Shown piece by piece: positions 1 through 6,153 of a stretch of DNA of 64,000 nucleotides (positions are counted from its first letter, which is position 1; each line of letters opens with the position of its first letter). Under the pieces are notes generated by a model that did no database searches, was not told the origin of the DNA, and was given only the letters and a program-made list of their open reading frames with translations. Source of the DNA: Phenylobacterium sp. (GTDB lineage: Bacteria; Pseudomonadota; Alphaproteobacteria; Caulobacterales; Caulobacteraceae); assembly GCF_013822795.1 (NCBI RefSeq), contig NZ_PNLB01000004.1, positions 124,001 through 188,000 of the forward strand. Reading direction: 5' to 3'. A program made the position numbers and the translations under genes.

Positions 1-2
1 CC

Positions 3-278
3 CCGGCCAACCAGCCGGCCAGGGACTATGAGTCTCCTCCGGTCGCCGACACCGGGCGAGCGGTGAACACCGCCGCCACCACCTCCGACGTGCGGGCCGG
101 CTCGCGCGTGAAGGACGCCGCCGGGGCCGAGATCGGCCGCGTGGTCAAGGTCGACGGCGGGATGGTGACGCTGTCCTCGCAAGGCAAGACGACCAAGGTG
201 CCGATGTCGAGCCTCAGCACCTCGGGCTCGGACATCATCTCGTCGTCCAGCCGCGCCGACGTCTGGGCGCCGAAATAA
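3..278 (+). CDS. PRC-barrel-like protein, 5' end outside window
   Basis: The reading frame is open from the first bases of the window to TAA at 276-278, so this is the C-terminal part of a longer protein. A GTG at 63 could be a start but has no clear ribosome site, and the frame upstream of it is open. The visible end contains GSRVKDAAGAEIGRV followed by alternating beta-strand-like segments (VVKVDGGMVTLSS, KTTKVPMSSL), which resembles the small PRC-barrel-like proteins common in Caulobacterales. It ends in a Ser-rich tail. No catalytic motif is seen and the function is unknown. Confidence 0.55.
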   Translation, partial: PANQPARDYESPPVADTGRAVNTAATTSDVRAGSRVKDAAGAEIGRVVKVDGGMVTLSSQGKTTKVPMSSLSTSGSDIISSSSRADVWAPK

Positions 279-404
279 CCCCAGCGAGCTTTCCTGCGCC
301 CGATCGGCCGCCTCGGGTCAAAAACGCCCTTGGCCGCGGCCATCTGAACAGCGATAAGGTTGGCGTGACGAGCGCCGCGGCCATACCGTGGCTTCGATAA
401 ACCG

Positions 405-418
405 CGCCCGATCGGGCG
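405..418. promoter_or_regulatory. 14-bp perfect palindrome upstream of the alcohol dehydrogenase gene
   Basis: CGCCCGATCGGGCG is its own reverse complement and lies 22 bp upstream of the ATG at 441. A related half-matching copy (GCGCCCGATCGGCCGC) occurs near 297-312 in the same intergenic region. It is placed like an operator. The binding protein is unknown, and high GC makes chance palindromes more likely. Confidence 0.3.
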
Positions 419-440
419 TCGCTTGGGGAGATCGCCGTAG

Positions 441-1523
441 ATGAAAGCCGCAGTGCTGCGCGAAGTGGGCAAGCCGCTTCAGATCGAAGACGTCCTGATC
501 AACAAGCCGGGTCCGCACGAAGTGCTGATCCGCACCAAGGCCGCCGGCCTTTGCCACTCCGACCTGCACTTCATGCAAGGCTCCTATCCGACCGCGCTGC
601 CGGCCGTGCTGGGCCATGAGAGCGCCGGCGTCGTCGAGCAGGTCGGATCGGAAGTGCGCACCGTGAAGGTGGGCGACCACGTCATCACCTGCCTCTCGGC
701 CTATTGCGGCCACTGCGAATTCTGCCTGACCGGCCACCTGTCGCTGTGCGTGTCGCCCGACACCAAGCGTGACGCCGACGAAGAGCCGCGTCTGAAGGCC
801 ACCACCGGCCCGATGCAGCAGTACCTGAACCTGTCGTCCTTCGCCGAGCAGATGCTGATCCACGAGCATGCCTGCGTCGCGATCCGCAAGGACATGCCAT
901 TGGACCGCGCCGCCCTGATCGGCTGCTCGGTCATGACCGGCGTGGGCGCGGCGATCCATACGTCGAGCGTGCGTCCCGGCGAGACCGTGGCGGTCATCGG
1001 CTGCGGCGGCGTCGGCCTGGCGGCGATCAACGGTGCGGCGATCGCCGGCGCCGGCCGCATCATCGCCATCGACATGGTCGCTTCGAAGGGCAACCTGGCC
1101 CACCAGTTCGGCGCCACCGACTTCATCGACGCCTCCAAGACCGACGCAGTTAAGGAAGTGCTCGAGATGACCAAGGGCGGCGTGCACCACTCGTTCGAAG
1201 CCATCGGCCTGTCGAAGACCGCCGAGCAGGCGTTCGGCATGCTGCGCCGTGGCGGCACCGCCAACGTCATCGGCATGATCCCGATCGGCCAGTCGATCAC
1301 CCTGCCGGGCTTCGCCCTGCTGGGCGAAAAGAAGCTGCAGGGCTCGATGATGGGCTCCAACCGCTTCCCGGTCGACATGCCGCGCCTGGTCGACATGTAC
1401 ATGAACGGCAAGCTGAAGCTGGACGAGATGATCTCGCAGCGCATCAAGCTGGAGCAGGTCAACGAAGGCTTCGAAGAAATGAAGAAGGGCGAATTGGCCC
1501 GCTCGGTCATCGTCTTCGACTGA
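441..1523 (+). CDS. Zn-dependent alcohol dehydrogenase (MDR superfamily, class III-like)
   Basis: This 360-residue medium-chain dehydrogenase should oxidise an alcohol (or a glutathione-hydroxymethyl adduct) with NAD(P)+. The catalytic zinc ligands are visible as Cys38 in AGLCHSD and His59 in LGHES. The structural zinc lobe is the four-cysteine group Cys89, Cys92, Cys95 and Cys103. A Rossmann motif VIGCGGVGLAAI follows in the middle of the protein. Length is normal for the family. The start is supported by GGGGAG 11 nt upstream of the ATG. The gene stands alone and is followed by a strong intrinsic terminator. The substrate cannot be read from the sequence; class III-like and other zinc ADHs are the alternatives. 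Confidence 0.9.
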   Translation: MKAAVLREVGKPLQIEDVLINKPGPHEVLIRTKAAGLCHSDLHFMQGSYPTALPAVLGHESAGVVEQVGSEVRTVKVGDHVITCLSAYCGHCEFCLTGHLSLCVSPDTKRDADEEPRLKATTGPMQQYLNLSSFAEQMLIHEHACVAIRKDMPLDRAALIGCSVMTGVGAAIHTSSVRPGETVAVIGCGGVGLAAINGAAIAGAGRIIAIDMVASKGNLAHQFGATDFIDASKTDAVKEVLEMTKGGVHHSFEAIGLSKTAEQAFGMLRRGGTANVIGMIPIGQSITLPGFALLGEKKLQGSMMGSNRFPVDMPRLVDMYMNGKLKLDEMISQRIKLEQVNEGFEEMKKGELARSVIVFD

Positions 1524-1552
1524 TAGATCCAAGCCGTCGCAAGACGCTGGAA

Positions 1553-1577
1553 GCCCTCCCCTCGGGGAGGGCTTTTT
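1553..1577 (+). terminator. Rho-independent terminator of the alcohol dehydrogenase gene
   Basis: An 8-bp perfect stem (GCCCTCCC / GGGAGGGC) with a 4-nt loop is followed immediately by five T residues, 30 nt after the stop codon. Confidence 0.9.
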
Positions 1578-1687
1578 CGTGAGCCGAAGGTCGCTCAACT
1601 ATTTGTAAGACGCGCGCCCGAACCGCGTCAGATGACGGGACGAGGCTTGCGGACAGGCGGATGTCCCCGCCGTTCGGAGCAAGTCCC

Positions 1688-1882
1688 ATGAAGCCCACCC
1701 TCATCGTCGCCGGTTCGCTGGCCGCCTCGCTCGCCCTGGCCGGCGTCGCCATGGCCGCTGCGCCGACCGCCGCCCCCGCGACCCAGACCGCGCCGGCCAA
1801 GCCGGCTGCCCATCACAAGAAGCACAAGTCGCACCACAAGGCCGCCCCGACCGCGACCGCGACGACCCCGGCCGCCAAGTAG
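1688..1882 (+). CDS. small secreted His/Lys/Ala-rich protein
   Basis: A 64-residue protein with a clear Sec signal peptide (MKPTL, hydrophobic core, cleavage expected near AMA-AA at about residue 24). The mature part is only about 40 residues and consists of Ala/Pro/Thr around a basic core HHKKHKSHHK. The ATG at 1688 is chosen because GGAGCAA precedes it and the signal peptide begins there; an in-frame upstream ATG at 1661 would add nine residues before the signal. The His-rich core could bind metal, but that is inference. It is probably co-transcribed with the next small secreted gene, 25 nt downstream. Confidence 0.7.
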   Translation: MKPTLIVAGSLAASLALAGVAMAAAPTAAPATQTAPAKPAAHHKKHKSHHKAAPTATATTPAAK

Positions 1883-1907
1883 CCGGAGCCCGCTAGGGAG
1901 AAACGCC

Positions 1908-2156
1908 ATGTCCCGCAGTCTGTCCTTGATGACGGCGCTGGCCCTGGTCGCCGGCCTCTCGGCCGGCGGCGCGGCCTCCGCCGCCACCCAATGCCGTGAC
2001 GCCCAGGGGCACTTCGCCAAGTGCGCTTCCGCGCCGGCCAAGCCCGCCAAGTGTCGAGACGCCAAGGGCCACTACGCCAAGTGCTCGTCGGCCTCGGCGA
2101 CGACGAGCGCGATGGCCGCCAAGACGCCTCCTGCCGCCAAGCCCCCGACCAAGTAG
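1908..2156 (+). CDS. small secreted protein with two CRDAxGHxAKC repeats
   Basis: An 82-residue protein with a Sec signal peptide (cleavage near ASA-AT, about residue 26). The mature part carries two near-identical 11-residue units, CRDAQGHFAKC and CRDAKGHYAKC, separated by a short Ala/Pro/Lys linker, then an Ala/Thr/Pro/Lys tail. Each unit has two cysteines with nine residues between them, so each could form a small disulfide loop or bind metal in the periplasm. GGGAG lies 8-9 nt before the ATG. It follows the previous small secreted gene by 25 nt and is followed by a terminator, so the two probably form an operon. No characterised family was recognised. Confidence 0.7.
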   Translation: MSRSLSLMTALALVAGLSAGGAASAATQCRDAQGHFAKCASAPAKPAKCRDAKGHYAKCSSASATTSAMAAKTPPAAKPPTK

Positions 2157-2167
2157 GAGGCTAGGAG

Positions 2168-2196
2168 CCCCCGGGCGGATCGCACCCGTCCGGGGG
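2168..2196 (+). terminator. stem-loop terminator after the small secreted genes
   Basis: An 11-bp stem (CCCCCGGGCGG / CCGTCCGGGGG, one G-T pair) with a 7-nt loop is followed by TTCTATTT. It lies between two converging genes and may serve both strands. Confidence 0.7.
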
Positions 2197-2198
2197 TT

Positions 2199-3464
2199 CT
2201 ATTTCACGAAGTAGCCGAGCAGGGCTGGGCGGAGGTACTCCTCCATCACCCCGTCCGTGACCACCGGGCGCCGGCGCGGCTCGAGCGGCAGGCAGGCGTT
2301 GAAGGTCACCATCATCGCATGCGCCGCGAGCAGCGGGTCGACCGGACGGATCGAACCATCGGCCACCCCGTCGGCGATGATGCCGGCGAACGAATTGGTG
2401 GTCTGCATGAAGCGCACCAGCATCTGCCGGCGCATGGCGTGCGGCACCGCGGCCATGCAGTGGTGGCGCAGCAGTCGCCCGCCCGCGCTCTCGGCCTGCA
2501 GCATGCCGAGCGAGGTCACCGCCAGCCACAGCCGCGTCCAGTTGCTGCCGGCCTTGGCCGCCTCGCGCTTGGCCTGGTCAATCAGGTCGAAGGTGGCGCC
2601 GAAGCAGGCCACGGCCAGTTCGTCCTTGTCGGCGTTGTGGTGATAAAACGAGCCTTTAGTGACCTTGAGTTCGGCCGAGATCTTGTCGACCGAGGCGCCG
2701 CGATAACCCTCGCGGTTCATGAGCTTGGTGGCGGCCAGTAGAAACCGGTCGCGCGTGACCTCGTCGTTCTCTGCACTGGGCGTGCCGAGCGCCAGCAGCG
2801 GGCCATCGGGCCAGGGCTGCCCCGCGGCCGGCAGGCCGTTGATCATCAGGTCGCTGAGCCGGGCGGCGACCCGCGGATAGTCCTGCGGCTCGTACGTCGA
2901 CAGCCAGGTGTCGGCCCAGGTCAGCTGGTTGACGACCAGTCGCGCCAGCCCCTGGCGGCGCGGAGTGCTGACCCAGGGCGTCTCGTCGGACTTCAGCAGC
3001 CGTCCGATACGGACATAGAGCGCCTCGAAGCTCTGGATCACCGGCTGCTTCTGCTCGCCCTCGATCAGATAGACCTCGCTGAACGGCGCGAGCACGTCCT
3101 CCTCGCCGACGGCGATGCGGCGGCGGGTCTCGAAATAGGCGGCGACGAAGGCGGTCAGACGCTCGGCCGGGGTGGCGTGGGTCTCGGCCTCGTCGAGCAT
3201 CTTCGCGAAGCGGGCGATGGTGTCGTGTAGCACCGCCGCGGCGAGGTCTTCCTTGCGCTTGAAGTAGTAGGTCAGGCTGACCGGATGCAGGTCCATCCGC
3301 TTGGCCACGGCGGCCAGGGTGAACCCGCTCATCCCGTGATCGGCGAACACCTTGGTCGCGGCCGCCATGATGGCGTCGCGCTTGGCGGCGTACCGTGCGC
3401 GGGGCTTGGGTTTGACGGCTGCAGTCAAGGCGACTCTCCGCGCGGGCAGGGTTCGATCTGCCAC
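2199..3464 (-). CDS. tandem TetR/AcrR-family regulator with two DNA-binding domains
   Basis: At 421 residues this is about twice the length of a TetR protein. Two helix-turn-helix units are visible. The first (about residues 27-75) has AAATKVFADHGMSGFTLAAV and SLTYYFKRKEDL; the second (about 235-285) has AATKLMNREGYRGASVDKI and SFYHHNADKDEL. Each is followed by its own helical ligand/dimer-type region. It is therefore a fusion of two complete TetR modules and could bind DNA as a pseudo-dimer. The neighbours do not show the target: an opposite-strand small-protein operon lies downstream and an M23 peptidase gene upstream on the same strand. Effector unknown. Confidence 0.85.
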   Translation of the reverse strand: MADRTLPARRVALTAAVKPKPRARYAAKRDAIMAAATKVFADHGMSGFTLAAVAKRMDLHPVSLTYYFKRKEDLAAAVLHDTIARFAKMLDEAETHATPAERLTAFVAAYFETRRRIAVGEEDVLAPFSEVYLIEGEQKQPVIQSFEALYVRIGRLLKSDETPWVSTPRRQGLARLVVNQLTWADTWLSTYEPQDYPRVAARLSDLMINGLPAAGQPWPDGPLLALGTPSAENDEVTRDRFLLAATKLMNREGYRGASVDKISAELKVTKGSFYHHNADKDELAVACFGATFDLIDQAKREAAKAGSNWTRLWLAVTSLGMLQAESAGGRLLRHHCMAAVPHAMRRQMLVRFMQTTNSFAGIIADGVADGSIRPVDPLLAAHAMMVTFNACLPLEPRRRPVVTDGVMEEYLRPALLGYFVK

Positions 3465-3487
3465 ATTAGTGCGCAGGAAGGCCGGTT

Positions 3488-3508
3488 GGAAGCCGCGTGG
3501 CGGCTTCC
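3488..3508. terminator. perfect hairpin between the M23 peptidase and TetR genes
   Basis: A 9-bp perfect stem (GGAAGCCGC / GCGGCTTCC) with a 3-nt loop starts 11 nt past the M23 stop codon on the minus strand. There is no T-tract on either strand, so termination is possible but not certain. Confidence 0.4.
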
Positions 3509-3519
3509 CCTAGGACAAC

Positions 3520-4878
3520 CTAACGTCGCAGCGCGAGGGGCGGAGCGGTCTCGGCCACGGCCAGGCGGGCAGGGGCCTCGTCGGCGCCCTGGCTGCGGAC
3601 CAGCGAGTCGATGCGGGACTTCTGGGCGCGGAACGCGGCCAGCTCGGCGCCGGCCAGGACCGTGCCCTGCGGCACCTTCGCGCCGATCGGGTTCACGCGC
3701 TTGCCGTGCTGCCAGATCTCGTAGTGCAGGTGCGGGCCGGTGGAGGCGCCGGTCGAGCCGACATAGGCCACAACCTGGCCCTGGCTGATGCGAGCGCCTG
3801 GCTTGATGCCTTTGCCGAACCGCGACAGGTGCGCGTAGCCGGTCTCGAAGCCGCCGGAGTGACGGACGCGGACCCAGTTGCCATAGCCGCCCCAGCGGCG
3901 GGCTTCGACGACCACGCCGTCGCCGGCGGCGAGAACCGGGGTGCCCGATCCGGCCCCAAAATCGATGCCTTGGTGCATGCGGTTGTAGCCGAGGATCGGA
4001 TGGCGGCGCATGCCGAAGCGGCTGGTCATCCGAGCGTTGTCGACCGGGGTGCGCAGCAGGAAACCTTTGATGTTCTTGCCGGTTTCGTCGAAGTACTGGA
4101 CGTCGCCGTTAGCGCGCTCGAAGCGGTAGAACTGCACGCCTTTGATCTGGGCGTATTCCAGGTCGCCGGTCTCGATGGTGCGGCCGCTTTCGGTGACCTT
4201 GCGGTCGAAGACCATGGTGAACTCGTCGCCGGCCTTCAGGTCGCGGTCGAAGTCGACCTTGTGCGAGAACAGCTTGACCATGCCGGCGACGATCGTCGGG
4301 TTGGCCCCGATGCGCGAGGCGCTCTCGTAGAGCGAGCCGGTGATCTCGCCGCGGGCGACCATCTGCTCGTCGCGGATCTTCTCTTCCATCTCACGCAGGC
4401 GCAGGGCGCCGTCGAAGGTGCGCGAGAGAGTGATGGACTGGGCCGGGCCGGTGCGCAGCGACAGGCCGACCAGGCGGGCAGGGCCGCGCTCGCCGCGCGG
4501 CATGGCGACCGCGGCGTCGAAGGCCATGCCGGCCTTGATGTGGACGGTGTCCATCGCCTCGGCCAGGGTCTCGACGGCGCGGCGGGCCTCGTCGCGCGGC
4601 ACGCCGGCGCGCTCGACGGCGGATTCCAGGGTCTCGCCGGGCAGCACCTTGACCGGGACGCTCTGCGGTCGGCCGAAGCCGGGCTGGGCCTCGGACTGGG
4701 TGAAGGCGGCGTGTTGCAGGGCGGTGATCGCCGCCGGATCGAGCGGGGCCTTGGGCGGGGCGGCGGCCTGATCGGCGGTGAGCTTCCAGCCCACCGCCAG
4801 GGCGGCGACGCCGGCCATGCCGATGGCCAGGCGCGGTGTCAGCCGAAAGGTCGGACGTCGCGGATCGAACTCTTGCAT
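3520..4878 (-). CDS. M23-family peptidoglycan endopeptidase, membrane-anchored
   Basis: A 452-residue protein with an N-terminal transmembrane anchor (LAIGMAGVAALAVGW, about residues 18-32), a central helical/linker region and a C-terminal LytM-type M23 domain. Zinc-site motifs are present: HQGIDFG (HxxxD), GYAHLSRF and the HLHYEIW motif near the end. It should cleave peptide cross-bridges in the periplasm. The start at 4878 is preferred over the ATG at 4905 because GGGGG lies 5-6 nt before it. The upstream region carries TTAA-containing inverted repeats, so cell-cycle control is possible. The exact role (division, stalk or flagellar assembly) is not shown. Confidence 0.9.
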   Translation of the reverse strand: MQEFDPRRPTFRLTPRLAIGMAGVAALAVGWKLTADQAAAPPKAPLDPAAITALQHAAFTQSEAQPGFGRPQSVPVKVLPGETLESAVERAGVPRDEARRAVETLAEAMDTVHIKAGMAFDAAVAMPRGERGPARLVGLSLRTGPAQSITLSRTFDGALRLREMEEKIRDEQMVARGEITGSLYESASRIGANPTIVAGMVKLFSHKVDFDRDLKAGDEFTMVFDRKVTESGRTIETGDLEYAQIKGVQFYRFERANGDVQYFDETGKNIKGFLLRTPVDNARMTSRFGMRRHPILGYNRMHQGIDFGAGSGTPVLAAGDGVVVEARRWGGYGNWVRVRHSGGFETGYAHLSRFGKGIKPGARISQGQVVAYVGSTGASTGPHLHYEIWQHGKRVNPIGAKVPQGTVLAGAELAAFRAQKSRIDSLVRSQGADEAPARLAVAETAPPLALRR

Positions 4879-4943
4879 CGTGCCCCCGTACTCGCGATGC
4901 CACACGGCCTACCGACCATGCGAAAGCGGCGTCGTAGCTGGTG

Positions 4944-4988
4944 AACGGCTTAACCGTTCTCTACCGATATGGTTAATCGCCGGTAACC
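4944..4988. promoter_or_regulatory. two TTAA-centred inverted repeats upstream of the M23 gene
   Basis: AACGG-CTTAA-CCGTT (4944-4958) and GGTTA-N8-TAACC (4971-4988) lie 66-110 bp upstream of the M23 start. Both contain GTTAA/TTAAC elements like CtrA half-sites. The 7-nt spacing of a classical full CtrA box is not met, so the binding factor is uncertain. Confidence 0.35.
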
Positions 4989-5013
4989 ATTCCGGCGACC
5001 CCCATAGCTCCGG

Positions 5014-5373
5014 TTAGAGCAGACCGAGGACCAGTTCGGCAGGACGGCACAGCGCCGCACCCTTCGATGTCGAGACGATAGGGCGATTCACCAGGATCGG
5101 ATCGAGGATCATGGCCGCGATAATGGCCTCGTCCGAGGCGCCCGGATCGGTGAGGCCGAGCTCGACGGCCTTGGTGCCGCGCTCGCGCAGAATTTCGCGG
5201 GCGGGGACGCCCATCCGGGCTGTCAGGTCGAGCAGCTGGTCCTTGGTCCAGCCGGTTTTCAGATACTCCACGACCTTGGGCTCGAGGCCCTTTTCGCGCA
5301 GCAGGGCCAGGGTGTTGCGCGAGGTCCCGCAGGCGGGATTGTGATAAATGACGATGTCGTCCTGCGCGGTCAT
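5014..5373 (-). CDS. arsC: arsenate reductase, ArsC/Spx family
   Basis: A 119-residue thioredoxin-fold protein of the glutaredoxin-dependent ArsC type, which reduces arsenate to arsenite in the cytoplasm. The catalytic loop NPACGTSRNTL puts the nucleophilic Cys at residue 15, and LVNRPIV supplies the conserved Arg-Pro element. Length matches the family. The start at MTAQDD (5373) matches the usual N-terminus and follows AGGACC; a longer frame to 5415 adds a Pro-rich stretch that does not fit. No arsR or arsB is nearby, so it acts as a stand-alone gene, and the YfgD/Spx-like group is an alternative assignment. Confidence 0.85.
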   Translation of the reverse strand: MTAQDDIVIYHNPACGTSRNTLALLREKGLEPKVVEYLKTGWTKDQLLDLTARMGVPAREILRERGTKAVELGLTDPGASDEAIIAAMILDPILVNRPIVSTSKGAALCRPAELVLGLL

Positions 5374-5547
5374 GCGGGGTCCTCCGGGCCTGGCTGGGCT
5401 AAGCGGGATCGGCATAGCGCGTTCGCCCGGCGGTGCGCCAGACCTGCGACGGTCTTGTGAAAACCAGCGCTTGTTCTTGACGGACGGCAGGAGCGGTTCG
5501 ATCTAGGTCCGATCTGGGCCATTTCGATATTCGGAGAACTGCAGACG

Positions 5548-6147
5548 ATGAAGAAGCTTCTCGCGGCCGCGAGCCTGGCGATGGTGATCGCCACCCCGGC
5601 CTTCGCCCAGATGCCCGGCGCGGCCGACACCTCGCGGATCGCCGCGGCGACCTACAAGGTCGACGGCCACCACACCCAAGTCGTCTGGTCGCTGAGCCAC
5701 ATGGGCTTCTCGGTGCTCTACGGCATGTTCGGCGAGATGACCGGCAGCCTGACCCTCGACCCGGCCAACCCCTCGGCCGCCAAGGTGGTGATCGACATCC
5801 CGATGTCGGGTTCGACCACGACCTCGCCGGGCTTCACCAAGCACCTGGCCAGCAAGGACCTGCTCGACGTCGAGAAGTTCCCGACCGCCAAGTTCGTCTC
5901 GACCTCGGTCGTCGTCGACGGCCAGACCGCCAAGATCAATGGCGACCTGACCCTGAAGGGCGTGACCAAGCCGGTGACCCTGGACGCCAAGCTGACCGGC
6001 GCCGGGACCAACCCGATGAGCAAGGCGGCCACCGTCGGCTTCGAAGCCACCGCCAAGATCAAGCGCAGCGAATTCGGCCTGGGCTACGCCCTGCCGGTGG
6101 TCGGCGACGACGTCGATCTGAAGATCACGGCCGCCTTCGAGAAGTAA
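5548..6147 (+). CDS. YceI-family periplasmic protein
   Basis: A 199-residue protein with a Sec signal peptide (MKKLLAAASLAMV, cleavage after AFA at about residue 20). The mature part shows the YceI beta-barrel signature: YKVDGHHTQVVWSLSHMGFS near the start, then LDVEKFPTAKFVSTSV, GDLTLKGVTKPVTL and a C-terminal RSEFGLGYALP. Members bind polyisoprenoid or amphiphilic ligands in a lipocalin-like cavity and are often induced by base or osmotic stress. GGAG lies about 10 nt before the ATG. It stands alone, divergent from arsC. Confidence 0.9.
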   Translation: MKKLLAAASLAMVIATPAFAQMPGAADTSRIAAATYKVDGHHTQVVWSLSHMGFSVLYGMFGEMTGSLTLDPANPSAAKVVIDIPMSGSTTTSPGFTKHLASKDLLDVEKFPTAKFVSTSVVVDGQTAKINGDLTLKGVTKPVTLDAKLTGAGTNPMSKAATVGFEATAKIKRSEFGLGYALPVVGDDVDLKITAAFEK

Positions 6148-6153
6148 GGCGTC

